From NCBI GenBank assembly GCA_011390955.1, contig JAABRM010000030.1, positions 1-64,000 of the forward strand: a DNA stretch of 64,000 bases. The letters are read 5' to 3'. Each line of letters starts with the position of its first letter. Positions within the stretch are counted from its first letter, which is position 1. Shown here piece after piece: positions 35,990 through 44,689 of this stretch. Position numbers and translations under genes: made by a program. The DNA comes from Oscillatoriales cyanobacterium. Lineage in GTDB: Bacteria > Cyanobacteriota > Cyanobacteriia > Cyanobacteriales > Laspinemataceae. The notes beneath the pieces were generated by a model that saw nothing but the letters and a program-made list of their open reading frames with translations, made no database searches and was not told the DNA's origin.

Positions 35990-38900
35990 GTGTCCGATTA
36001 TATTTCTCCGTTTTTCCTCCAAGATCCCCACGCCTTTGAAACCCTGTTTAACGCTGCCCTTGATGCGTGGGCGATCGCCGACGATCGAGGTAATTATCTT
36101 GATGCTAATCCCGCTGCCTGTGAATTATTCGGATTGTCTCGTTCTGACCCGATCGGTTGTCATCTCAGCGATTTTACCTTCCAAGGGTTTGACTTTGAAA
36201 GCGCTTGGCCGCAATTTCTGGAGCAAGGTGAAGACAGGGGTGAGTTTCAGTTAATTCGACCTGATGGGGAAGTTTACGAAGTCGAATACACCGCAAGGGC
36301 TAAGGTAATCTCCGGTTATCACCTGTTAATGTGGCGGGATGTCACCGCCCGCAAACGGGCAGAACAACGGGTGCAAGTGTTGGAAAATCTCCTGGCGCAA
36401 ACCGCCGCTGTCCCACCCCCGTCCCACCCAGACAGTCTGGAGGCGATGCAGAAAACCGATGAAGAACGGTATCGCCTGCAACAAATTGCTCGGCATATCC
36501 CTGGGGCGATCTACCAGTTTACGTTGTATCCCGATGGTCGGTCTTGTTTCCCATACTCCAGCGAGGGGTTGCAAGAGATTTATGGGGTCGCACCAGAAGC
36601 GGTCAGGGAGGACGCTACCCCCCTTTTGGCCATGATCCATCCCGATGACGTAGCTAGTTTCAAGCAGTCGGTGATTAACTCAGCCACCCACCTCACCCCG
36701 TGGCATTGCGAATATCGCATCTGTCATGCCGATGGGCGGTTGTTATGGATCGTCGGTCACTCCACACCTCAGCGAGAACTCGATGGGAGCACCAGGTGGT
36801 ATGGCTATCTTCAGGATATTACCGCCCAAAAAGCGACGGATCAAGCGCTGCGGGAAAACCATGTCCGGTTACAACTGGCCTTAGAAGCGGCGAATATTGG
36901 CACTTGGGATTGGAATCCGCTAACCGATCGGGTGGCTTTTAGCAAGCAGTGGAAAGCGATGCTGGGCTATGAAGAAGGTGAAATTCAAAATCGCCTACCA
37001 ATCTGGGAAAGTCTGGTGCATCCAGAGGATCTCCAAGAGGCTTATGCCAAGATTGATGCCCATATCCAAGGAAAAACGCCCGTTTATCAGAGTGAATATC
37101 GGATGCGGTATAAAGATGGGTCGTATAAATGGATTTTAGACCTAGGGCAGATTATTGAACGGGATGAACAAGGTCAGGCGGTCAGGTTTATCGGCATCCA
37201 TTACGATATTTCCGAGCGCAAAGTGGCGGAATTAGCCCGACAGGAATTAATCCAGCAATTGCAAAAAACTCAGGAAGTCGCTCAGTTGGGTTATACCTAT
37301 TTTGATCTGGCAACCCAAAAAATCACTTGGTCGGAACAGGTTTTTCGCATTTTTGGTTTAAATCCAGACCAAGGAGAACCAACGTTTGCGGAATATCTGA
37401 AAAAATTGCACCCGGAAGATCGCACTTTTTTACAACAGAGGTTGGCATTCGCGAGACAAGGTGTTCCCCAAAGTTTTGACTACCGGATCTTTCGTCCCGA
37501 TGGGGAAATGCGCTATGTGAATGCCCGTCTCGAGATTGAGGTCAAAGATGGTCAAGTGGTGGGGATGTTTGGCACCGAGATGGATATTACCGATCGCAAA
37601 ACGGCGGAGTTAGAACTGGAGCAATTTTTTAGCATTTCCCTGGATTTACTCTGCATTACTGATGTCGAAGGTCGTTTTTGGCGACTGAATCAGGCTTGGG
37701 AAAGTATTTTGGGTTACACCGCTGAGGAATTGACAGGTCGGCTTTTTTTAGAACTTGTCCATCCTGATGATGTTGCCCCCACTCTGGCCAAGATGTCAGA
37801 TTTACAGCATGGCAGTAAGGTGCTGAAATTTGTCAACCGCTATCGAGCGAAAGATGGCAGTTATCGTTATGTTGAATGGCTGGCGAATCCTTGCGACGGA
37901 TTAGTTTATGCCGCTGCCAGGGATATTAGCGATCGCATCCAATCAGAGACAACTTTGCGCGGGAGTGAGGAAAAATGGCGATCGCTTTTTGAACTTTGCC
38001 CCTTGGGAATTGCCCTGCACAGTACCCAGCGTGATTGCATCGAAGCGAATCCCGCTTTTGAAAGCATCACCGGCTACAGCTTTGCGGAATTAACTCAGTT
38101 GAACTATTGGGACATAACCCCCAAAGCGTATGCAGAAATAGAAGCCCGAAAATTAGCCTCTCTTAAACGCACTGGGCGATATGGTCCTTACCAAAAAGAA
38201 TATACCCGCAAAAACGGCGATCGCGTCTCAGTGGAACTGGTGGCAGTGCGGTTCACCGGGGCTGACGGACAACAATATGTTTGGTCGGTGGTGGCGGATA
38301 TCACCGAACGACTGAGGGCAGAACGGGCTTTACGGGACAGTGAAGCCCAGACTCGCGCTCTGCTCGAAGCCATTCCCGATATGATGTTGCGCTACAATAG
38401 CCAAAGGGCTTTTGTGGACTATAAACCCTCGGAGTCGGTGGCCATGCTGCTCCCACCAGAGGAGTTTCTGGGCAAAAATATCTATGAAGTCTTGCCCGGT
38501 TTTCTGGCTGACTTCACTAATGAGGCGATCGAGGGAACCCTAAAAACGGGACAAGTTCAAGAGGTTGAATATGATGTAGTCATGGCCGATGGACAGCGTA
38601 GCTATGAAGCGCGGTTTGTGCAATGTGGGGTCGATCAAGTTCTTTGCATAGTTCGGGATATTAGCGATCGCCGGGTCGCCGAAGCCCAACTGCAAGCCCT
38701 GCTTCAAGAATCCCAGGCGAAAAGCCAAGAACTGCAACAAGCCTATCACGAATTACAAGAAACGCAAATTCAATTAATCCAAGCGGAAAAAATGTCCAGC
38801 TTGGGGCAATTAGTGGCGGGGATTGCCCATGAAATTAATAACCCCGTAAGTTTTATTTATGGTAACTTAACCCCGACAGGGGAATATGCCCACAGTTTGC

Positions 38901-39595
38901 TAGAACTGATTCAGCTTTACCAAGATTCTTATCCCGATCCGCCGGAAGAAATTATTGATTTTATCGAAGAAGTTGACCTAGATTTCCTCGTCGAAGATTT
39001 CCCCAAAATCATCGAATCGATGAAAAATGGCGCGGCTCGGATTCGCGATATTGTCAAGTCTCTGCGGACGTTTTCCCGCTTAGATGAGGCGGATTTAAAA
39101 GAAGTAGATTTGCATGAAAATATTGACAGTACCCTGATACTTTTACAAAATAGATTGACTGGTGTTGGGGGAATTTATGAAATTCAAGTGATTAAAAAAT
39201 ATGGCAATATCCCCCAAATAGAATGTTATATTGGCTTATTAAATCAGGTATTTATGAATTTGGTAGTTAATGCAATTCAAGCCATAGAAGAACGACAAAA
39301 AAATGAAATGAATCCTGAGTATTATTGTGGCTTGATTACTATTACTACGGCTATGGATTCATCCCATTGGGTATCGATTTCAATTAAAGACAATGGTATC
39401 GGTATGAGTCCAGAGGTGCAAGGGAAGATTTTTAATCCCTTTTTTACTACCAAGCCTATAGGTCAAGCCACCGGCATGGGATTAGCCACTAGCTATCAAA
39501 TTATTACCAAAAATCACCAAGGAGAGTTAAGTTTTAGTTCCGTTGAAGGGGTAGGCACAGAGTTTACGATTAAGTTGCCTTGCCGGGAAGGTTAG
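35990..39595 (+). CDS. Multi-PAS sensor histidine kinase (7 PAS domains)
   Basis: 1201 residues from GTG; a tandem paralogue of the upstream kinase. PAS units 1, 2, 4, 5, 6 and 7 match it closely, several over long near-identical stretches. The paralogue's unit 3 is missing, and the last PAS (about residues 785-900, SEAQTRALLEAIPDMMLRYN) is of a different type. Kinase core: GQLVAGIAHEINNPVSFIYG, NQVFMNLVVNAIQAI, DNGIGMSPEV, GQATGMGLATSYQII. Soluble, no receiver. The pattern indicates duplication followed by PAS-module loss and replacement. Confidence 0.93.
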   Translation: MSDYISPFFLQDPHAFETLFNAALDAWAIADDRGNYLDANPAACELFGLSRSDPIGCHLSDFTFQGFDFESAWPQFLEQGEDRGEFQLIRPDGEVYEVEYTARAKVISGYHLLMWRDVTARKRAEQRVQVLENLLAQTAAVPPPSHPDSLEAMQKTDEERYRLQQIARHIPGAIYQFTLYPDGRSCFPYSSEGLQEIYGVAPEAVREDATPLLAMIHPDDVASFKQSVINSATHLTPWHCEYRICHADGRLLWIVGHSTPQRELDGSTRWYGYLQDITAQKATDQALRENHVRLQLALEAANIGTWDWNPLTDRVAFSKQWKAMLGYEEGEIQNRLPIWESLVHPEDLQEAYAKIDAHIQGKTPVYQSEYRMRYKDGSYKWILDLGQIIERDEQGQAVRFIGIHYDISERKVAELARQELIQQLQKTQEVAQLGYTYFDLATQKITWSEQVFRIFGLNPDQGEPTFAEYLKKLHPEDRTFLQQRLAFARQGVPQSFDYRIFRPDGEMRYVNARLEIEVKDGQVVGMFGTEMDITDRKTAELELEQFFSISLDLLCITDVEGRFWRLNQAWESILGYTAEELTGRLFLELVHPDDVAPTLAKMSDLQHGSKVLKFVNRYRAKDGSYRYVEWLANPCDGLVYAAARDISDRIQSETTLRGSEEKWRSLFELCPLGIALHSTQRDCIEANPAFESITGYSFAELTQLNYWDITPKAYAEIEARKLASLKRTGRYGPYQKEYTRKNGDRVSVELVAVRFTGADGQQYVWSVVADITERLRAERALRDSEAQTRALLEAIPDMMLRYNSQRAFVDYKPSESVAMLLPPEEFLGKNIYEVLPGFLADFTNEAIEGTLKTGQVQEVEYDVVMADGQRSYEARFVQCGVDQVLCIVRDISDRRVAEAQLQALLQESQAKSQELQQAYHELQETQIQLIQAEKMSSLGQLVAGIAHEINNPVSFIYGNLTPTGEYAHSLLELIQLYQDSYPDPPEEIIDFIEEVDLDFLVEDFPKIIESMKNGAARIRDIVKSLRTFSRLDEADLKEVDLHENIDSTLILLQNRLTGVGGIYEIQVIKKYGNIPQIECYIGLLNQVFMNLVVNAIQAIEERQKNEMNPEYYCGLITITTAMDSSHWVSISIKDNGIGMSPEVQGKIFNPFFTTKPIGQATGMGLATSYQIITKNHQGELSFSSVEGVGTEFTIKLPCREG

Positions 39596-39756
39596 GAATC
39601 ATTTAAATGTGGGGGTAATTATTATATACCGTTTTTAATCAAAGATTAATGGTAGGGGCGCAATGCTTGCGCCCAAAAAAACCTTAAAATTGTAGCTTTT
39701 TGAAATTGGCAATATATTCAAGACGGAAATTCTCAGGAAGATTCAGGGAATAAATT

Positions 39757-42700
39757 ATGAGTAATGTAAAAATGCAACTAAATTCTAAAATCGATCGCGT
39801 CAAACTCTATGCTGCCGGGGCAACGGTGTCGCGGGTGGCTGAGTTAGCCGATCGAAATGAAGTAGTGGAAATTCCCGGTTTACCTTTAGCTTTGGATGAT
39901 AGTACCGTGCGAGTCCGGGTGGAAAGCGATTCTGGAAATATTGCCCTTGCCGCGATCGCTACTGATGTGCGGATTGGTTTAGGGGTGAACTCGCAGACTG
40001 AAACCCAAGCATTTCCCGCAGAGGCAGAGATTTCTACCGCCCGCACGGAGGTGCAAAAATTAGAGGAATTGCTGACTGTGATTGACCATGAAATTACAGT
40101 TATTTCTCGAATAGAAATTCCCCAAAGACTGAGTGGTGATGGGGAAAAAGCCCCTCCTCCTTCGCCAACAATGACGCGAATGGCGATCGCGAATTATAAA
40201 AACGAAGAAATATGCGATCGGATGCAAGAACAGCGAGAAATTCGGGAAAAATTACGCCAAGCCCAAGAACATTTCAACGATTTATTAGAGAAACAATCGC
40301 GGGCATCTTCTGCCAAAGAAGCCCGACCCCATGAGTTGAGAAAAATCGCCATTATTCGCCTAACTTATCCAGAAGTTGCGTCAAATCAACCCCTATCCTG
40401 CCAACGATTAATCCTAGAATATTTTGTCCCCGGTACTCGTTGGACTCCGACTTATATTTGTCGTTTAGATACGGTTGCCAATACCGCCACAATTGCGATG
40501 CGGGCATTAATTTGTCAGAAAACTGGCGAAGACTGGAACGGAGTTTCTCTGGAACTTTCTACAGCGGAACCAATGATGTGGTGTGACCTACCAGAGTTGC
40601 CTTCTTTACGCCTTGGTCGGGCGCAACCAACGCCGCAAAAATCCGGTTGGCGACTTCCTCCAGTGGGGGCAGAATTGTTGTTTGCAGATTACGATCGCGA
40701 TCGGCAAAAACAACCCCTATTCAATGAAGAGGAGGAAGAGGAAGACTCTATCGATCGAGTTTTGGATGATATTTTGGAATCATTGAGTAGCGACTTTAGC
40801 GACTCTGATGATTTAGATATGTTGTTCGAGGATTCCATGCCTAGTCAGGATCTAGAGTATGAGCTATTCCCACCACGGGATCCTAGTTATGCCTCCCAGA
40901 GATGGGGAATTGTGACTCAAGATAATTTTTCTCCGTTTGTCAATAATTTGGTGGCATCGGGTTATATCGATAGTAATCGGATGAATGAAGCTCTCAAACA
41001 AAGTCGGCAGCTACAAAAGCCCCTGCCCGAAGTCCTCGAAAACATGACGAACAGAAAACTTTCTCCCAAATGGCTTCGCTTGTACAAACTTCAGCGACTC
41101 TTTGAATTAAAGGCGATCTATGCGGTCGAATCCTTGGATCTTGAATCAGCAGAAATTCCCGCAGAACAGATCGTCGATCTAATGGAAAATCTAATTCCCA
41201 TTCAAACCTGTCGTCTGCATCGCATTCTTCCTCTATATAAAACAAAAGCAAATCCCCCCTCCCTGGTTGTGGGCATGGTAGATCCAGATAAGCTCGATGC
41301 GCTTGACGATCTTAAGCGAATGTTGAAACCCCATTCTCTGGGATTTCAGCGTCGGGTAATTACTCTAGAAGACTACCAGCATTTTTTGAATCTATACTTA
41401 CAGGAAAAACAAGCGGAAGAAGCCGCCCGCAAGAAGCAGAAGCAAGATAAAGCCAATCAAATCGATCTCTGCCTCGATCCGAATGCCTTCGCCAGTGTGG
41501 GGCTTCAGGAAGTGGGGATTATGACCGATGATAATTTCGACGATCTGGAGCTTCAGGAAGCGGGGATTACTACCGATGATGATCTCGACGATCTGGAGCT
41601 TGTCGATCTCTGCCTCGATCCGAATGCCTTCGCCAGTGTGGGGCTTCAGGAAGCTGACGTTGAGGATCAAGATGACATGGACCTCAATAAATCTTTGCAA
41701 GGCGGATATTCACCACCAGTTGTTAAGACTATTAATCAAATATTAGCTAAAGCTGTGAGCGACCGTGTATCTGACATTCACGTCGAACCTCAACAAGAAG
41801 GTGTCCGGGTGCTGATGCGTAAAGATGGGGTGCTTAAAGAAGTCTATCAGCTACCATTAGAATTCCGAAGTCCTTTGGTAGCTCGCTTTAAAATTATTGC
41901 TGATTTGGACATAGCCCAACACCAACAAATACAAGAGGGTCAGTTCCAGCGGATATTTCAGGGAAAGACTATATATTTCGCGCTCTGTTGTTTACCTACT
42001 CAGTTTGGAGAAAAAATTATTATCCAAATTTGTAAAAACTTTAATTTTGTCAAATCACTGATTAACTTCGATAAAAACTTAAGCCTTATTTTAGCATACA
42101 ATATGATGGAAATCGGAGCAGAGGATGACATAGAAAAACGCGGCAAATTATCTATACTGCCACCGCAAAAAACATATCTAGAAATTCTCAAACGCCAGGA
42201 AGTTGATGTAAACTTCAATGTTATGTTCACTGTACAAGAGGCCATAATTAAAGCCAAAGAATGCCTAAATCAGCCTTTACCTTTTGGCGGCGTTGACGTG
42301 CGAGAACTTGCCGGTTACTTTGATTATGTTTATCGAGGTGAAGGTCGGGTGGATGTGCCGTCAGATGGAGAATTTCATTCCGTAGCTTTGACAGCGAAAA
42401 ATACAAAAATGGGGATGTATTATGTCACCGTCCCTCGCAAGGGTAATCATGTTTTCCGTATTGCCAGACTCCTTAACCCCTTGGCATCTCCCCTGTTAAA
42501 CGGACTTGTGGATGTCTATCTCAATGGCGAATATCTGTTATCGACTCAGATTAAAACTGTACCGCCGAAAGGAGAACTGGATTTAGGGTTAGGAGTTGAA
42601 CAATCAATCAAGGTTGCCCGCAATACAAGTTATCGAGAAAATTGGTCGGGTCATATTTTAGTGGGGCTGAATGAATTCCACCATGAGATTAAAATAGACC

Positions 42701-42969
42701 TGGCGAATAATTTATCCAAACCGGCAAAAATAGAAGTCCGTGAACGCATACCGATTCCGGCAAAAAACGCTAAAGTGGATATTATTATTGATGCGGTTTC
42801 TCCTCCTTGGAAAAAGTACGACCAAACAGAACGAAATTTACCGATTGCAGGGGGGTATCATTGGTGGGTAAACCTCTCGCCAGGAGAAGAGAAAACTTTG
42901 TCAGTTACATATATAGTGAAAACCGCAACGGATCGCGAATTAATCGGGGGCAACCGTCGGGAGGAATAA
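39757..42969 (+). CDS. DUF4139 (MuiA-like) protein with embedded PilB-type MshEN/N1 region
   Basis: 1070 residues. The N-terminus (VKLYAAGATVSRVAEL) is the DUF4140 start, then a coiled coil (about 90-185), then the first half of DUF4139 (195-315, ending ELLFADYDRDRQKQ). The second half resumes at about 775 (LILAYNMMEIG) and runs to the end with FDYVYRGEGRVDVPSDGEFH. Between them, residues about 381-775 match the N-terminal half of cyanobacterial PilB: MshEN (FSPFVNNLVASGYIDSNRM; LSPKWLRLYKLQRLFELKAI) and the pre-ATPase N1 domain (VSDIHVEPQQEG; RFKIIADLDIA). No Walker A follows. It ends 3 nt before the next DUF4139 gene. Confidence 0.88.
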   Translation: MSNVKMQLNSKIDRVKLYAAGATVSRVAELADRNEVVEIPGLPLALDDSTVRVRVESDSGNIALAAIATDVRIGLGVNSQTETQAFPAEAEISTARTEVQKLEELLTVIDHEITVISRIEIPQRLSGDGEKAPPPSPTMTRMAIANYKNEEICDRMQEQREIREKLRQAQEHFNDLLEKQSRASSAKEARPHELRKIAIIRLTYPEVASNQPLSCQRLILEYFVPGTRWTPTYICRLDTVANTATIAMRALICQKTGEDWNGVSLELSTAEPMMWCDLPELPSLRLGRAQPTPQKSGWRLPPVGAELLFADYDRDRQKQPLFNEEEEEEDSIDRVLDDILESLSSDFSDSDDLDMLFEDSMPSQDLEYELFPPRDPSYASQRWGIVTQDNFSPFVNNLVASGYIDSNRMNEALKQSRQLQKPLPEVLENMTNRKLSPKWLRLYKLQRLFELKAIYAVESLDLESAEIPAEQIVDLMENLIPIQTCRLHRILPLYKTKANPPSLVVGMVDPDKLDALDDLKRMLKPHSLGFQRRVITLEDYQHFLNLYLQEKQAEEAARKKQKQDKANQIDLCLDPNAFASVGLQEVGIMTDDNFDDLELQEAGITTDDDLDDLELVDLCLDPNAFASVGLQEADVEDQDDMDLNKSLQGGYSPPVVKTINQILAKAVSDRVSDIHVEPQQEGVRVLMRKDGVLKEVYQLPLEFRSPLVARFKIIADLDIAQHQQIQEGQFQRIFQGKTIYFALCCLPTQFGEKIIIQICKNFNFVKSLINFDKNLSLILAYNMMEIGAEDDIEKRGKLSILPPQKTYLEILKRQEVDVNFNVMFTVQEAIIKAKECLNQPLPFGGVDVRELAGYFDYVYRGEGRVDVPSDGEFHSVALTAKNTKMGMYYVTVPRKGNHVFRIARLLNPLASPLLNGLVDVYLNGEYLLSTQIKTVPPKGELDLGLGVEQSIKVARNTSYRENWSGHILVGLNEFHHEIKIDLANNLSKPAKIEVRERIPIPAKNAKVDIIIDAVSPPWKKYDQTERNLPIAGGYHWWVNLSPGEEKTLSVTYIVKTATDRELIGGNRREE
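41461..41652. repeat. Internal direct repeats in the DUF4139-PilB hybrid gene
   Basis: The 17-codon unit encoding (I/V)DLCLDPNAFASVGLQE occurs at 41461-41511 and 41602-41652, nearly identical in DNA. Between them, a second repeat encodes GI(M/T)TDD(N/D)(F/L)DDLEL twice. The high nucleotide identity indicates recent duplication. The repeats sit in the acidic linker between MshEN and the N1 domain. Confidence 0.92.
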
Positions 42970-42972
42970 GAC

Positions 42973-44547
42973 ATGGAAACCAGCTTAAAAGAGATTAAAA
43001 ATCTAACCCTAGATGCACCAGTTGCTACGGTGACATTGTTAGAAGACCGGGCTTTAGTTCAGCGTATGGGTAAAATAAACTTAACCCCAGGTTTGTGGCG
43101 AGTTAAGGTGGAAAATGTTTCACCAATTATGGCGAATAAATCGCTACGGGCAGAATTTTCTGGAGACTATCCTAATGCCAGAATTGATGATGTGCGAGTT
43201 CGTCGGGAAATGATTGTTAAAGCAGCGGAAAAACCAGCAGAAATTCAGCAGTTAGAAGCGGAGTTGCGATCGCTGACCCATGAGGTGACAAATATCGCCG
43301 CAGACCGGCAGCAAAATGGTATATTTGCCCAGGAAGTCAATAAAGTTCTCAATCTGGGGATTTCTGAGTGGATGCAAGATGCGATTTGGGGCAATTTTGA
43401 CCTGAATAGCGGGCAGGAACAAATCAAAACTCTATTTCAGGAATTGCGCGATCGCCGTCTGGAAGGTTTTAACAGCGATCGCATTTGCACCGAACTCCAA
43501 CAACAAATCGACGATTTAAACTATCGCCTTGCCAGCTTATCCCGACCGGATCGGGTCTATATTACTTACCTGGAAATAGACTTAATGATTCCCACAGAGG
43601 GCGACTATGAAATTGCCATAGATTATGTAGTTCCTAATGCTTTATGGCGTCCGTGGCACCAAGCCCGGTTATTATTAGGAGAACAGCCTAAACTGATCTT
43701 TAAATGTGATGGCTGCGTCTGGCAAAGGACGGGGGAAGATTGGGAAAATGTAGATTTAATATTTTCCACCGCCCGCCCCTCCCTCGGTAGCGACCCACCC
43801 CGATTAACCGATGATGAGTTAAGTCTGCAAGAAATAGAGAAAAAAATTATTGTGGAAACACGCGATCGCACCGTAGAAAAACCCGGATTAGGCAGTGAAC
43901 CCAGCCCCGATACTATCACCGTACCAGGGGTGGATGATGGGGGAGAAGTGCGAATATTGCGATCGGGCACTAAAGCCACCATTCCCTCTGATGGTCGTCC
44001 CTATCGTGTCCCCTTATTCACCTTTGAATCCGAAGCCAAAATCGAATATATATTAATGCCAGAAATCGTCCCGCAAGTCGTCCTCAAAAGCGAACAAATT
44101 AATCGCGCGGATTTTCCTATTTTAGCCGGTCCCGTAGACTTATTACGCACCACGGAATTAATCGGCAAAACCTCTGTGGGATTCATTGCCCCTGGGGAAA
44201 AATTTGCCCTGGGGTGGGGGCCAGATGCCGCCATGCGGGTGCAACGCACTCAAACCAAAAAATCTGAAAAAAATGCGATTACTCGCTGGAAAAGTATCAC
44301 CACCACCACTCAGATATTTTTATCCAATATTGGCGCACAAACTAGAGCGATTCAAACCACCGAACGGGTGCCCGTCTCAGAATTAGAAAAAGTCAAAATA
44401 GAGGTAATTAAAGATAAAACCACCGACCAAATCACCCCGGATGAAAATGGTTTTTGTCATTGGACATTGACCTTAGCCCCTTATACGCAAAAAGAGGTTA
44501 TGTTGACCTATAAAATATCCTCAGCCCCCGATGTTGAGGGGATTTAA
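42973..44547 (+). CDS. DUF4139 domain (mucoidy inhibitor MuiA-like) protein
   Basis: 524 residues, paralogous to the preceding gene but without the insertion. DUF4140 start with VATVTLLEDRALVQRMGKIN, coiled coil about residues 90-200 (REMIVKAAEKPAEIQQLEAEL), then DUF4139 from DRVYITYLEIDLM to the end (ADFPILAGPVDLLRTTELIG; GEKFALGWGPDAAM; EKVKIEVI). Start ATG is 3 nt after the upstream stop, so the genes are cotranscribed. Family members are poorly understood; MuiA name comes from mucoidy suppression. Confidence 0.92.
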   Translation: METSLKEIKNLTLDAPVATVTLLEDRALVQRMGKINLTPGLWRVKVENVSPIMANKSLRAEFSGDYPNARIDDVRVRREMIVKAAEKPAEIQQLEAELRSLTHEVTNIAADRQQNGIFAQEVNKVLNLGISEWMQDAIWGNFDLNSGQEQIKTLFQELRDRRLEGFNSDRICTELQQQIDDLNYRLASLSRPDRVYITYLEIDLMIPTEGDYEIAIDYVVPNALWRPWHQARLLLGEQPKLIFKCDGCVWQRTGEDWENVDLIFSTARPSLGSDPPRLTDDELSLQEIEKKIIVETRDRTVEKPGLGSEPSPDTITVPGVDDGGEVRILRSGTKATIPSDGRPYRVPLFTFESEAKIEYILMPEIVPQVVLKSEQINRADFPILAGPVDLLRTTELIGKTSVGFIAPGEKFALGWGPDAAMRVQRTQTKKSEKNAITRWKSITTTTQIFLSNIGAQTRAIQTTERVPVSELEKVKIEVIKDKTTDQITPDENGFCHWTLTLAPYTQKEVMLTYKISSAPDVEGI

Positions 44548-44549
44548 TC

Positions 44550-44640
44550 TTGTTATTGGTTATTAGTTATTGGTTATTAGTTATTGGTGATTCAGTAAAA
44601 ACACTAATAAATCATAACTTATAACCAATAAGCAGATTAT
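44550..44640. repeat. Short STRR (TTATTGG/TTATTAG) with inverted arm
   Basis: GTTATTGGTTATTAG units at 44552-44588 and the complementary ATAACTTATAACCAATAA at 44613-44630, downstream of the DUF4139 gene. The arms can pair and may act as a terminator. Confidence 0.75.
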
Positions 44641-44689
44641 TTGTCAATCGCTGAGGAATATTAGCAAATTAAACTAAAAAAGGATCACA

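Noticed and set aside
41690-42060. Possibility that the PilB-like region is an assembly or chimera error
   Set aside because: The reading frame is continuous across both joins, and DUF4139 resumes at the expected residue. Still worth checking in raw reads.
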